Assembly (NCBI GenBank): GCA_033239525.1
Contig: BSYO01000023.1
Coordinates: forward strand, 10,482,385 to 10,546,384
Reading direction: 5' to 3'
From: Nepenthes gracilis
Lineage: Eukaryota; Streptophyta; Magnoliopsida; Caryophyllales; Nepenthaceae
DNA length: 64,000 nucleotides
The notes beneath the pieces are model-generated. The model ran no database searches. It was given only the letters and a program-made list of their open reading frames with translations, and was not told where the DNA came from. The position numbers and the translations under genes were made by a program. Positions 10,496-22,518 of the stretch are shown here, piece by piece. Each line of letters opens with the position of its first letter. Position 1 is the stretch's first letter.

Positions 10496-11470
10496 TGCAT
10501 CCCTAAATCCAAGTTGTTATACGAATTAGGGAGTCTACTAATCTTCCACGACGGGTCGAGCTTAGGCGGGTTCGGTCTCCATCTCTGATAACTCGAGACT
10601 TGTATAATACAACGAACAAATAAGAGGTCAAAAATTAGTAAAACTCCCTAATTTATCCTTCGATATTTAAATTAAAAATCTTTCTAAAAAAATAGAAAGA
10701 TTGAAGATGCAAGGTATTATAATGCACAGGGGGAATGAGAGGGATGGGAGAAACCTTAGCTCTGGCGGTTGCGCTCAACAGGGAGCAGCTTATGAGTGAT
10801 GATGTAGGGTTTGGCTCCGATAGTTGCGCTCATCGAAGAGCAGCTTATAAGTGATGTTGGGGGCTTAGCTCTCGGTGGATATGCTCAACAAGGAGCAGCT
10901 TTTTAGAGAGAGAGTTCCTTATTCTTTTTGGGAAATCGAGAGTAGGGATTGTTCTCTCCAGATAAATGGTGGCCAAAATAGTTCTCCCCTTCACCGATAG
11001 AGATGAAGGGTATTTGTAATGTTGGTATCGATGTGGCTTTAGTGCCAAAGGTTGGTGACAACTGTCCCTCTAAAATTCGCCGAGCTGTCCTGGCGATGGT
11101 TGAGGCTGCCGATGTCAGTTGTCATTTTGGGATAGTTGTGTGACAATTGATGGTCCTCACCGGACATTTGCTAAATTTTTTCGCCGGTAGCAATAGGTGC
11201 CGCTTGCATGTGCATGACATTGCGACTAGACTGTCGGCCGTCAAGTTGGAGGACTCCTTGTGCCCCGATTGGACAATTCACCTAGACTGTCTATTGGGCC
11301 TGCTTGATACTTGTCTTTGTCTACTCATCACGAGTTGGGCTGCAATTGGGCTGGTTATAGTGCCTCCTAGGCCTCATGCCTAGCAAGATCTCACTGGGCC
11401 TCAATCTCCTTGACATGTTGATGGAAAGGCCTAGCACTGGGTCAGCCTATAGTGTTACATGGCCGATCAT
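10496..11470 (-). mobile_element. Diverged solo LTR of the E3 (family B) type
   Basis: From TGCATCCC at 10496 the sequence follows the E3 LTR (57733 onward): a GTTGTTATACGAATTAGG block against GTTGTCATACGGATTAGG, then CGACGGGTCGAG.., GGTTCGGTCTCCATCTCT, and ACAACGAACAAATAAGAGGTC against ACAACACAACTAATAAATAGGAGGTC. No gag or pol adjoins it, so it is a solo LTR or fragment in the minus orientation. The right end is not sharp; the GC-rich character ends near 11470. Confidence 0.55.
10756..10905. repeat. 54-bp minisatellite, about 2.8 copies, in the solo LTR
   Basis: Copies start at about 10756, 10810 and 10865, each running TTAGCTC..GG..GCGCTCA..GAGCAGCTT. The third is truncated. The repeat lies in the region corresponding to LTR U3/R. 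Confidence 0.7.
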
Positions 11471-12929
11471 ATATATATATATTAGTTTATAAGTTGGGGT
11501 AAGGAGGGAATTAAGAGCACTTAATTAGTATTTTGATTAGACCCTCGTGTAATTAGTTGGGATGATTAAATAATATCAATAATTGTAAGTTTGTTTAGAA
11601 GGGACAATGAAAGTTATTTATGGTTTTAGAAATAAGATTAATACCCTAAAATAGACTTATAAGAATTAGAAAAAATTTTAAGATTTGGTCAAATAATTAA
11701 TTATTCTTAACTTTTTTTCAATAATCTAGGAAATCATTTCTTCATATTAATTTAGTTCAATACATGATATTCTTAAATATTTATGGTTGAGGTAAAGAAA
11801 ATTATATGAAAAATTATAATTTTAATGAATATCGGACATGCAATATAATGATATAATCTATAATTATTCGATACTGATTTTCATATATTAGAGGATTGAA
11901 ATTATTTAGAGAAATACTTATAATCCTATGAAAATTTAAATTGAGCTATTGACAGGTGTTGGGTTTGACATGTGGTTAAAATTGATTATTTTATACCATA
12001 TTTAGGCGTAGATTTTGATTGGACCACTAAAATACGTATGTGACATAACTGGATGGGGTAGCAAGAGTATTATTTATCTTTGACATGTAACTCAAATTGA
12101 GTATTATGTATCTTGTTTGAGCGTAGGCCCCAATTGGACTACAAGAATACGTGCATGGTATATTTTGGATTTACCCAATGAAGTAACAAAAATATTGTTT
12201 GACTAGATTAAATTTGATACTTATATACTACAAGTGACAAAATATTATAAGACTATATAGTTAATCGCTTGTCAAATTTGTAAGTATAAATATCTCATGG
12301 ATTTTATCCATGTCGTTAAAGGTAGGCACATAATCATTGATTCACAATGATATACAAGATTCAAGGAAATAATTATGATATCTCAAATAGTTTATACCTC
12401 TATTGAGATAGATTTTATAAAATATATATTCTCGCTGTTATTCGAATTTGATAGAATCCTAATTGCAATCTTGATATTTTGTTATTATGTGGTTTTTGAG
12501 TCATGATTACGATATAATATTAAGTCTCAAATAATTATTAATTTATCATATATTAATTTTGTATATGTTTACTATTATTATTCGAGATACATTATTGCAT
12601 TCCCATATTATTGATTTTATTTACTTGCTAAGTATTTTTTTTTAGTTGATTTTATTTGCATTCCCATGTTGTTGATTGCATTCCCAAGATGAGAGATTTT
12701 AAGCATTATTTATTATCTTTAGTCTTCGAATATTTTATTAGGATTGCATTATTATAAATTTATTGATGTTTTGGACATATATGATAATTATATTTTGAGA
12801 AGTTTATTATTTATTATGGATAGTAAAATTTAATAAAATATCTTTGAAGATTATTTATTATTTGAGTTTTTGTATGATCGGCCTGAATCTGATCATGTGA
12901 TTCAGGTTTAGGTTACCACATGTACCTTT
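11471..12929. other. AT-rich sequence without recognised gene
   Basis: No protein similarity was found. Near 11980-12180 two imperfect copies of about 110 bases run one after the other (each with TAGGC..GATTGGAC..AATACGT..). This may be the 3' internal part of E1 or a further degraded insertion; I cannot tell which. Confidence 0.4.
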
Positions 12930-14050
12930 TTCATCGAGTAGAAAAAGATTGTATATTTATTATAAAGTCTAACATTTGGTATTTTGTCAAAAACTATTAC
13001 AAAAAATAACAGAATAATATATTTAGATTTATAATATATCAAATATACTTAAAAATTATATCTATTTATATGGGTGACAAAAGAAAATAACAATTGATCC
13101 CATTTATAGGGTATAGCTTATAGATTTAAATAGTGGTATTTTGCCCTAAATTACTAGAATACATGTAAACCTTTTCCAAAATTTGCATTTTGGCCCTTGA
13201 TTCTTAGATTTTAATATGATTTGGATTTTAAAATTTTGGCTTGCATTGTATTTTAGACTTTTGAATTAATTGGCTTTTGAACTTCTTAGGTTTTGACATG
13301 ATATTTAAAAATATTAAACTTTGGATATTTGAGCCTCATAAAATCATATGATTTAGACTTTTAAACAAATTTATACATTTTAAACTATTAGATATTTGTA
13401 TGTACATTACAAATTGTGTGAGAAATAATGATTTGGAATACATATTTAAAAATTTAGATATATTAGATTTTTTTTATATTATGTTTACTGTTTTTAGTCC
13501 TCCTATTTGATTTATATATATGATTTGTATATCATTTATATATTTTCTGAGCTTTAAACTTATGATTTATTTCTTTTTTTTAATCATTTTAGATTAGAGA
13601 GTCAAAAATTACTTATTGTATTTCTAATGGTGGTAATTTGAAGATTTTATTTATTTGTATTAGGATTTGTTTTTGAGACTTATATTGGAATTATAATTTA
13701 GTTTATTTATTATGGTCTATATAATTTTTGGAGTACTATATCAACTGAGTTTTTGTACAGGTTGCGTATTGAGATGATTTTGATATTTATTAGATACTTT
13801 CATTTACAAATAAACTTGATTTGAACATTGTGTATTGAGATGATTTTGATATTTATTATATACTTTTATTTACAAATAAACTTAATTTGAACATACTGTT
13901 ATATTAATTAATTAGAGATCAGACAATATTGGTTCAATCAGGTTATGTTTGGTTTATTAAGTTCAACTCGATATTTAAGTTATTTAGATTTTAAAACATT
14001 AAAGAAGAAAATTTAATTAGGCTTATTTATCATTTAATTATTGCCTATTA
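12930..14050 (+). repeat. E1 right (3') LTR, approximate ends
   Basis: Diverged partner of 1760-2890, aligned through CATTTGGTATTTTGTC (12975), ATTTAAATAGTGGTATTTTG (13125) and the later TTTTAGACTT and TTACTTATTGTA blocks. It carries a private 66-bp tandem duplication. The level of divergence between the two LTRs indicates an old insertion. Confidence 0.45.
13766..13897. repeat. 66-bp tandem duplication
   Basis: 13766-13831 and 13832-13897 are almost identical units starting GTATTGAGATGATTTTGA and ending TTGAACAT. The duplication is absent from the other E1 LTR, so it arose after insertion. Confidence 0.85.
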
Positions 14051-15161
14051 CTACCAAAGTCGTGACACCCATACCAATTGAATCATATATAAAAATACTA
14101 ATAATATTTTTAAAATATCATAATCATAACTTACCTTAAATATTACTTCTACTCCTATTTTTTGTTGTCCCTTACAAAATATTTTAGTAGTGTATGACAA
14201 TTTTTTAAAATTAAATTAGTTAACGATTAAGATCATGTCATTTATAATTTTTTTTTTTAAAAAAAGATTATACCTATAAAAGTTTTAAATGTAGCAGACA
14301 CCTAAAATGACAGATGAAACAACATGAAGGAGTGATTATTCTCAACTTCAGCTAAGCTAACATTATCAACCGATGCAAAACTAGAAATTTTTGTATAAAA
14401 TCAGTCTAAATTGAAAAGAACTAATAAAATATATAATTCTCACGAAGAGCTTTTTTCTCATGGTAAAAGATTAAAAGTTTAAAACATATACATATAAATG
14501 CTTACAACTCAGATATGTAAAAATATCTCAATATATCGTTAAAGATTATGCTATCTATCTTTTTGTTTACAATTTAAATAAAAATTGATTTCAAAATTAA
14601 CATAATTAAATCTAATATTTACTTAATTAGGAATATCTGATGATTATATAATAACTTATCTTATATTTATATTACTGCATATTGAGTTTCTAAAAATAAA
14701 GAATTACAATGAAAATATTTTTCAGCATCCACAAACTAGATCCGTAATTTCTAAAGGAATTATTATTATTATAAATAAATATAAAATATTTGATAAGATT
14801 CTTTTATTACTTTTGACAATATTTTAAATAATAATATTGTTATATTTATTTAAGTCACAATTTTTTAATTTTAAATGATAAATTATTCTATATAAAATGT
14901 GTATATCATATTGTTAGCTTTTATATCAATAATATTTTATAATTTATATTATTATATTTATTAAAAAAAATCTTCTTTTCAAGAATAACAATTCAAAAAA
15001 TTATGCCGATGGAACAAACTTAACAACAAAAAAATGAATATCAATTGCGCAATACAATAGAACTTGATCAGCTAGATGTTGGACACCGTGTATCTTTAGA
15101 TTTTACTTTAACCATCTTTCATAATAAAAATATCCCAATAGATAAGATAATTATAGATACC
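14051..15161. other. AT-rich intergenic DNA
   Basis: No coding or repeat signal beyond low complexity was recognised. It separates E1 from the 5' LTR of E2. Confidence 0.5.
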
Positions 15162-16180
15162 TGATGGGGACGCCAGTAACGAACTAACCTACAAGAAAGG
15201 AAACGGTCCAAATTAACAACGGCTCAGTTCTACCTAGACGATCAACACTGCCGTTGACCAGATGAAGAGCAAGTGGGCTAGCAAAAATCCAAAAGTAGGG
15301 CAACTCGTTAAAGCCTAGAACGGTCAACGCTTCCGTTGACCGGGGAGGTAGCCAGTAGACCAACTAGGGCCCGAGACGCGCATGCGGCCCAAGCATTAAT
15401 TGGTCCACGTGTCCATTTCAAAGCCACAACAGTTATCTGTCATAATTTTCTGTCTATCCAAGAAGGCAAGCTCCACTAAAAAAAATTACCTTCAGAATCA
15501 GTACGCATCCCGAGAGAAAGGCATCAAAATCTATGCATTGTCTACTAAAAACCCTAGCAACTACAAAATGCAGAAGGAAGAAGATTAATCTCTTGGATAA
15601 ATACAGCTAGAAAGGCACTCATAAATGCGCCAGGAAAGGCACCAATTCTTAGTAAAGCGCGGGCATCCAACCCTTCTGCATAATGAAGGCAGCTTAGGGC
15701 TATAGTTATAAAAGGCCATGGAAACTCCCTTCAAACTCATGCTCTCGAATACGCTCTAAATCACCTACACACTCCTTATGCCCTCAAAAGTCCTCAAGCA
15801 ATCTCAAGCTTTCAAAATTTCTCTAACTCCCTTGAGCCTCCGAGCGCTCTCTCTCTCTCAGCTACCAGTTCTCAGCGTACTCTATACTGAGAGGTCCTGC
15901 TCATCATGAGCAACCACATAAGCCACTCATCCGACGAGTACATTCCCACCTACACAAATACTCATCAACATTCATACTGTTTCCATTGTATCCACCTTCT
16001 TATTTTAAAAAGTCGATTACTGACTTGAATCTCAAAGTATGTTCAAGGGGATCAAATCTCATCGTCACCTGACCTATTGTTTGAAGTTATGGTGTTTAAG
16101 ATCCCAAGCTAAGCGAGACGGAGACCAAAATCCGATGGACTATTCAACCCAAATCTATTTAAACTTGGATCCACGATGCA
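15162..16180 (+). repeat. E2 5' LTR
   Basis: It starts TGATGGGGACG and ends ..ACGATGCA just before a primer-binding-site-like sequence. Much of it recurs at 29060-30010: the TGCCGTTGACC and AAAGCCTAGAA blocks, the GGCCCAAGC.TTAATTGGTCCA block, and the CACGAGCAAC.ACATAA.CCACT block. It contains TATAAAAG at 15707. About 1.02 kb, a normal Tat LTR size. Confidence 0.65.
15707..15714 (+). promoter_or_regulatory. TATA box of E2 5' LTR
   Basis: TATAAAAG sits in the middle of the LTR, with a CT-rich leader downstream (about 15835-15865). It would drive the sense transcript of E2. Confidence 0.5.
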
Positions 16181-16203
16181 TTACTCACGTCGTCTGTGAA
16201 AAG
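16181..16203 (+). other. E2 primer-binding site (degenerate)
   Basis: TTACTCACGTCGTCTGTGAA directly abuts the LTR end. It matches, with changes, the GGTGCCGTCTGTAGGA primer site that abuts the E3 LTR at 57713-57732. The GTCTGTG core is intact. Confidence 0.55.
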
Positions 16204-16299
16204 CTAACTACTTTTATCTCCACAAACACTTTCTTTTACAAAGTAAGTACCATCAGACAAAATAGTGAACACTAGAGCCCAAGTTAGCGTTCCCGCCTA

Positions 16300-17860
16300 G
16301 AGATGCAGCTTCTCTTGACTTGGACTACTCTACTGGTAACATAGTCACAGGGGCACCCATGCCATTCCTCCAAAACCTAGCGGAGCAGATGAGCAATATG
16401 AATAAAATGCTCTAGATGCTCAACACCCGCCAAGGCAAAAAGAAGCAGGGAACTCTGTCCTCCACAACTCCTACCTAGGCCTCAAGGAGAGGAGGCTAGA
16501 GGAAGAAGAAGTCGGCTAAGAAAGCCATGTGACCTGCCAACTCTTGTGCTCCGAAGACCTCCAATGCCCAAAGTCATCCATGGTTTGAAGGGCAATTGGG
16601 CCACAGGTCTTTGAAAAGGAGCCTTGAAATACTCAGGACGAACAAAGGCCTCAGGCTCAGGAGGAAGACTCCAGGAACAAACGATCCATTAGCGAAAGTA
16701 GCTGGCCGGCTACACGCCACACTACTGAAAGAATGGAATTGAAAACTTATCTCAACTTTAAGAGATCTGGAAATGTCTCCCGAGTGGAGGAAAAAGTTGA
16801 AAAGATCTGGAATTGAGTGTTCAAAGATGATGATGAACATGCCGCTGATTTGGAGAGACCTCCCTTCACTGTTGAGATCTTAAATCGCTCATTATCGGCC
16901 AAGTTCAAGATGCCACCGTTGGACTCTTACGATGGGAGTGCTGATCCCTTGGATTACCTAGATCACTTCCGTAACCATCTGAGTCTCCAAGGTCTGGAGG
17001 ACTCGGCAATGTGTCAATACTTCCCGCTCACCTAGAAGGAAGACGCTCAGATTTGGTTCCACTGACTCCCATCAAACTCAATCCGGAGCTTCCATGAGCT
17101 CATCGATCTCTTCCTGACTCAATACTCTTTCAACTGCTGGGATGCGAAGTGTCCGTGACATCTCTCCCACATCAAACAGAGATAGGGAGAGAACCCGAGA
17201 AAGTTCCTCAAGCGCTTCATTGCGGAGGCCAAAAGAATTCCTAGGCTTACAGAGGAGAAGACTTGACGCACAGAGACTTCTTCAGGCACCTGGCCTACAA
17301 GAACCCGCAAACCTTCCGGAAAGCGAAGTCTATCACAAGAGCCTATATAACTGCCGAGGTGGCCAATGAAGTAAAGCATCCCAAGAGGGCTGACTAGCCT
17401 TTCTCTTTTCCTGCCGATGGAAAGAAGAACAACGGTGGCAATGACAATCTCCGCCAGAAGCAACACAAGACCGGAGCAATGGATCGTAAGAAATACAGAC
17501 CGATCAACCTAACTCTCCTCAACGACACATGCGCCAACGTCCTTATGTAGATCCATGATTAAAAGGTTCTCAGATGGCTAAAACCATTAAAGAACGTAAA
17601 GGGAGGAAATCCAGCTAAGTACTACAATTTCCATCGATCTCCAGGACACACAATGGAGGACGGTAAGACATTCCAGCGGGAGATTGAGGAGCTCATCCGG
17701 AGGCCCTATTTTACCAGGTTTAACAGGAATCCTTGGCAGAGTTCTGGAATCTCAGGCGGGGAAGGACCCAATCCATCATAACCACGGAATTGGATCACTG
17801 TTGGAGTAGTCAGCATGATCACGACCCGACCTGCTAATACCCAAGCTGATCACAAGGAAT
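16300..17860 (+). pseudogene. E2 gag pseudogene
   Basis: Gag packages the element RNA. The diagnostic Tat gag stretch is in the 72-codon frame at 16817-17035: 'AKFKMPPLDSYDGSADPLDY' followed by 'LDHFRNHLSLQG' and 'MCQYFPLT'. After a TAG it continues with 'KEDAQIWFH' and 'LPSNSI'. Pieces near 17200-17280 correspond to the 'FLKRFIAEAKRIPRL' region. Near 17605-17700 'KYYNFHRSPGHTMEDGKTF' and 'EEIEELIRR'-like sequence represent the zinc-knuckle-like C-terminus, with its first cysteine changed to tyrosine. Several stops are single-transition changes. Non-functional. Confidence 0.65.
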
Positions 17861-17886
17861 GGCAAGTCAGGTGGAAGAAGTAGAAG

Positions 17887-18400
17887 ATGGAAGAAAATGT
17901 CAGTAGCTTTAGCGATAGTGACATGAATCATATAATTTCTCCATATGTCAATCCCCTTTTTGTAGCTGCACTCATTTCAAACGGTACCATAGATTGCAAA
18001 CTGAAACGAGTTTCATTGATAATGGAAGCACCAAAGATTTTCTCTATCTCGATGCTTCCTTTAAGTTTGGATTAAAAAAAACCAGTTGAAACCTGTCGAA
18101 GGGCCACTATACGGTCTAGACAATGAGCCGCTGGCTGTCCAAAGAACGATACAATTGGAGGTCACTCTAGACACGTATCCTAAAACGGCGAGTCATACAC
18201 TCACTTTCTTGGTCATTGACTGACCCTCCGCATACAATGCTATTCTAGGCCGGCCATGCCTAGCAGCGTTCAAAGCCGTCACTTCGATACCGTATCTAAA
18301 AATAAAATTTCTAATAGCATGTGGTATTGATGAAGTGTTGGGTGACCAAGTGACTAGGCGAACACGTCACATGTCCTAGATTGCACAAGCAACAGCGGAT
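17887..18400 (+). pseudogene. E2 aspartic protease pseudogene
   Basis: The frame opens with 'SSFSDSDMNHII', a typical start of the Tat protease module, and after a frameshift reads 'SFIDNGSTKDFLYLDASFKF', in which the catalytic aspartate is present (D-N-G in place of D-S/T-G). 'GPLYGLDNEPLAV', 'TLTFLVID', 'PSAYNAILGRPCLAAFKAV' and 'YLKIKFL' follow in order, which is the whole fold up to the ILGRP strand. Stops interrupt it at about 18105, 18220 and 18380. Confidence 0.65.
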
Positions 18401-19098
18401 GGCCTACGAGAAACTGAATCACCGAGACAGACAACCTTACAGCAGGTGCAGCTTAGGGAGGGAACCGACCTGGTACCACTAAATCCGGAGGACTGGGAGA
18501 GGTGTGTGCAGATTGGGGGCTCACTCGCCGGACCACAACATGACGAGTTGACATCATTTTTGAGACAAAACACTGATATCTTCATGTGGACACCCGCTGA
18601 TATGCCTGAAATTCCGACCAGGGTAATCGTTTACAAGGTGGGCGTCGATTCCAGCCATAAGCCCAACAAGTAAAAGCAAAGGAACCATTTCGTAAAGAAA
18701 CTCATAGCCATCCAGGAAGAAGTGAGGAAGTTTGTACACACCGGCTTCATCAGAAAAATCTAGTACCCGGATTGACTCTCCAACGTCGTTCTAGTAAAGA
18801 AGAGCAATGGGAAGGGAGGATGTGCTCGACTTCACCGATGTCACTAAAGCCTACCCAGAAAACAGCTGGCCTCTACCCAGGATCAACTTATTGGTTGACT
18901 CGACATCTGGATATGAGCTGTTGAGCTTCATGAACGAGTACTTAGGTTACAACCAGATCCGAATGATTCCAAAAGACAATGACTACACATCGTTCATGAC
19001 CGACCGAAACACTTATTGCTATAGGGTCATGCCTTTTGGTCAGAAGAACGCAAGCGCCATCTATCAAAGGCTCAAGAATAAGATGTTCGTGAAGTAGA
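18401..19098 (+). pseudogene. E2 reverse transcriptase, first part
   Basis: It follows the protease. 'FLRQNTDIFMWTPADMPEIP' near 18557 is the pre-RT linker common to Tat elements. 'VVLVKKSNGK' (about 18788) is followed by a small deletion, then 'VTKAYPENSWPLPRINLLVD', 'ELLSFMNEYLGYNQIRM' and 'YCYRVMPFGQKNASAIYQRL' up to 'NKMFVK' at 19094. This covers the fingers and palm up to just before the catalytic YVDD box. The gene is then cut by an insertion and continues at 21672. Confidence 0.7.
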
Positions 19099-19770
19099 TG
19101 TGACGAACTGAGACCAAATAGGCCAATTAGATAAATAATTAAAATTTCTAAAATTTAAAATCCTAATTAAATTCAACAAATAATACTAAGTCCCAAAAAT
19201 TTTAAGTGTGAAAAAAAATATATAAAACCCGATAAATTAAAACACTTACAGGACCTCATCGGATAATCATCCGAATGATATAAATATGACTCGCTTTATA
19301 ATTATCATAAGGAATGTAACAAATTCAATAAAAAATAGTAACATGATATACGAACTATTCTTAAAATAGTCTACGGGCCTATACTCAGCCAATTCCATAA
19401 TCTAATCACATCAATTACCAAATTAAGCTATAATGACACTAGAACTCACCAAATTGGATGAATGGTTGATAGATTATGACCATATTCTTACAATGTAACC
19501 GAATCTTCTACTCTGAAGAGATAAAATAGAAAAATGGAGCCTAATACCCAGCAAGTACTATATTTAAATAAAAGGAGTCGAATAAATCAAAGAGAATATT
19601 TAATGGATAAAATCCATTCAAATAATAAAATAAATTCAAATCGTCGATATAACAAATCCAAAAAAAATCCGAGGTCTAGAATTCAAAATCCAATGGTAGT
19701 CTTGTACACAAATAAAATATCAAAATCTAAAATAAATGTCTAAATTATAAAACAATTATCATCGGGACAT

Positions 19771-19796
19771 GTATATATATATATATATATATATAA
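19771..19796. repeat. AT dinucleotide microsatellite
   Basis: About twelve TA repeats inside the LTR-like insertion. Confidence 0.9.
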
Positions 19797-21408
19797 AGTG
19801 ATTTGGACCAATTCTAATAGGCAAATAGTCAAAATTCAAAGTTCAATCCAAGTCCAAGTCCAATCCAAGACCCGATTTGCTTCTAATTTGGGGTATAATC
19901 CGATAAATGGATAATCCAATAGCGTGCACAGAAATCAAAATAGTATCACAGTAGATAGTTCAAAGGTCTAAATCAAAACATATAATCTAAAATTATTTGT
20001 ATGAGGCATATCAAGGCCCAACTGAGGGGTAAAATCGGTGAATTTTAAATCCAAGTCCAAAATTCAAATCTAAATCAAAGTATAATACAAATAAATACGG
20101 AGATATAAATCATATATTAAATTTGAGTTTCAATAATTGAAAGAGTAGCTTGATGAAGGATTACACATAATCCTGGTAATGTTAGGTAAAATCAAATACA
20201 AATTAGGCTAGCATGTATGGCCACCCATGTACTCTGTACCCATGGGTAAGGTTGCTCACTATTATTTTCTACCCGTGACTTTGAGTACAATTCTCAAACT
20301 TGTTAAAAATATTAGGACGTCCGAATATATTATAAAGTCGAGTCAAATCATCCAAATAGGAAGGGTTACTACCCTAAGCTTTTCTTGCTGGTGCAAAAGG
20401 ATTTTCAAACAAATCTCCCCGTCGAGAGTTGGCCAGAATATCCAATGTCCAAATCCAAACACAATGACCACAACCACAACCCGACACATGTATGAGACTG
20501 CATTACTTATACAAATTTCATACACATTTTCATATACAGATACTGATATAAACATGTACAGTATTTGATAAATTATTCAAACTTTTAAAAAATTATTAAA
20601 TCTCTCAAAATCATAAAATCCAGTCCAAAAGCCCCCCAAATTATCGAATGAATTATACATACATGTCTAAAATAAATAAATTACGTGCATAAAAATACGT
20701 ACATGTTAGTAAAAATTTCAAATAGTATCTAAAATATATCAGATATTAAACCAAACCAAAGAAGAAATTTACAGATACTTGTCAGGACTTCATACTTCGC
20801 AGATTTGAAGAAAGAAGACTTCAAAGTACCTGAATCGGGCACTCTCTCTGCTTGGCGTTCGCGCACCTCCTCATTCCTTCCTCTCTCTGCTCGCGTCCCG
20901 TTCTGCCTCTCTCTCTTCACCAACGGCAGCTGCGGCACCGGCGACAGTGGCAAGCACGGCAGCAGCTCCCGACAACGGTGACACGGTGGTGAACGGTGGC
21001 TCAGGCAACCATCGGTCCTCTCTCTCTCCTCCAACTGGGAGCCGCCTCCACCACAAATCACCAAAATCCCAATTTTAACCAATTTTTCAAAAAAATCCAC
21101 ACATGTAAATAAGGATTCAACATCAATAGAGATAATGGAAGTATTTACTTATCTTGATTTCACCGATTTTCTACAGAAACAACGGCGAACGGATGGCGGC
21201 CGTTCAGTATCGGCTCGAGATTTCTCCTTCTACAAACACACATAGACAAAATAGAGGGTAGCATCACGAAGAGGGCTTCGTCGGCTTCCATTCCCAGCGT
21301 TGGGACCCTTGACGACGGCGATGGCGGCGGCCTGTGTCGATTTTCCTCTCTCTCCTCCCTTCTCCCCTCTCTCTCTTCTCTCTCCCCGAAACCCTCTAAT
21401 ACTATTTC

Positions 21409-21466
21409 TCTTTTTTTTTTTTATTATTATTATTATTATTGTTATTATTATTATTATTATTATCAT
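21409..21466. repeat. T-rich tract and ATT trinucleotide microsatellite
   Basis: A poly(T) run is followed by about fifteen TTA units with one GTT interruption. It yields artificial poly-isoleucine frames on both strands. Confidence 0.9.
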
Positions 21467-21671
21467 ATTTTCTATTTTACTTTTCAATTATTCTAAAATC
21501 TAAATCGATTTTTCAGCAATAGCACAAGCACACCTCGGACGATAACCCAACTGATCCAAATATCCGTCAAAATTATATAATATTAAATTAATTTTTACTA
21601 CATCCAAATTAGCTAAAATTAAAATTAATATTTACTTAATTCGAATACAAATTTTGGATATTATAGCAGAT

Positions 21672-22480
21672 CGGTCACAATATGGAGGTGTACGTTAACG
21701 ACATGTTCGTCAAGAGTAAGACCACTAGCAACCATATTCGTGATTTGATTGGGTCCTTTGAGATACTCCGCACGCACCAGATGAAGTTAAATCTTTTAAA
21801 GTGTATCTTTGGAGTATCCTCAAAAAAATTCCAGGGTTTCAACGTCTCTCAATAGAGAATTGAAGCAAACTCATAGAAGATCAAAACCTTCATGAACATG
21901 TCTCCACCACAAAGTGTCTTAGATATCCAGAGGCTAATCGGACAACTGACGATACAGTCCTACTTCTCCGCATAGAAAGGGGACATGTTTCAACCTTTCT
22001 TTGAGGCTCTGAGGGGGACTAAAGCAAATGGCTTCCAGTGGACAGCAGAGTGACAGGAAGCCTTCGATGAGTTAAAGTAATACTTCGCCAATCCATCGTT
22101 ACTGATGTCACCCAAGGACGGAGGCAGTGTCAGAGGTGGCTCTCAGCTTTATTCTCATTCGCGAAAACTCCGACTCTCAGCGGCCGGTCTACAATGTGAG
22201 CAAGACATTGACAGACGCAGAGACACGCTACTCGCGCACTGAGAAGCTGGATTTGGCGCATGTCTTTTCAACCTGCAAACTGAGACTGTACTTTTAGGCT
22301 CATCGTGTGGTTGCCCTAACCGACCAACCACTGAAGGGTATTCTCCAGAAACCCAACGTTTTCAGATGGCTAGTTAAGTGGGCCATCGAACTGAAAGTGT
22401 TCAACATCAAATTTCGGCCTAGGCTAGTTATCAAGGGGTAGGCCCTGGCAGATTTCATCGTCGAGACCACGACCGTAATT
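21672..22480 (+). pseudogene. E2 RT second part and first RNase H
   Basis: Coding resumes with 'IGHNMEVYV' and the catalytic box, which reads YVND at 21691-21702 where YVDD is needed, so the first aspartate is lost. 'HQMKLNLLKCIFGVSSKKFQGF' and 'FFEALRGTKANGFQWTAE' (about 21999-22050) lead into the RT-linked RNase H, where only scattered frames remain up to 'QALADFIVET'-like sequence near 22443-22470. Inactive. Confidence 0.65.
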
Positions 22481-22518
22481 ATCGATGAGCACCCCACTAA
22501 GAACACAGGTCACCACCC

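Larger units (their letters stand above)
1760..14050 (+). mobile_element. E1: decayed Ty3/gypsy chromovirus-like retrotransposon with nested insertions
   Basis: Two diverged copies of about 1.1 kb (about 1760-2890 and 12930-14050) flank, in order on the plus strand, gag, protease, RT, RNase H and integrase remnants. That order is the Ty3/gypsy order, and the gag and RT sequence resemble the Del/Tekay chromovirus lineage of plants. The body is interrupted by a 3.7-kb LTR-like insertion (5662-9385) and a family-B LTR (10496-11470), and integrase stops at about 10185 next to a GT/GC microsatellite. The LTRs align over several shared blocks but are too diverged to place their ends exactly. The element is old and defective. 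Confidence 0.6.
19099..21671 (-). mobile_element. LTR-like insertion splitting E2 RT
   Basis: RT coding breaks after 19094-19098 and resumes exactly at 21672, and the 5-mers GTAGA (19094-19098) and GCAGA (21672-21676) flank the insert as a 4/5 target duplication. The insert starts TGTGACGAACTGAG on the plus strand and ends ..GATATTATA. It encodes no element protein. A long CT-rich tract and ATT microsatellite (21330-21470) read on the minus strand as a GA-rich leader, so the insert is probably a minus-oriented solo LTR. Open frames at 20729-21100 and 21230-21503 are low-complexity by-products. Confidence 0.55.

Noticed and set aside
20729..21503. Frames with Arg/Glu-rich and poly-Ile proteins near 20.7-21.5 kb
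   Set aside because: They come from a GA/CT-rich leader and an ATT microsatellite in an LTR-like insertion.
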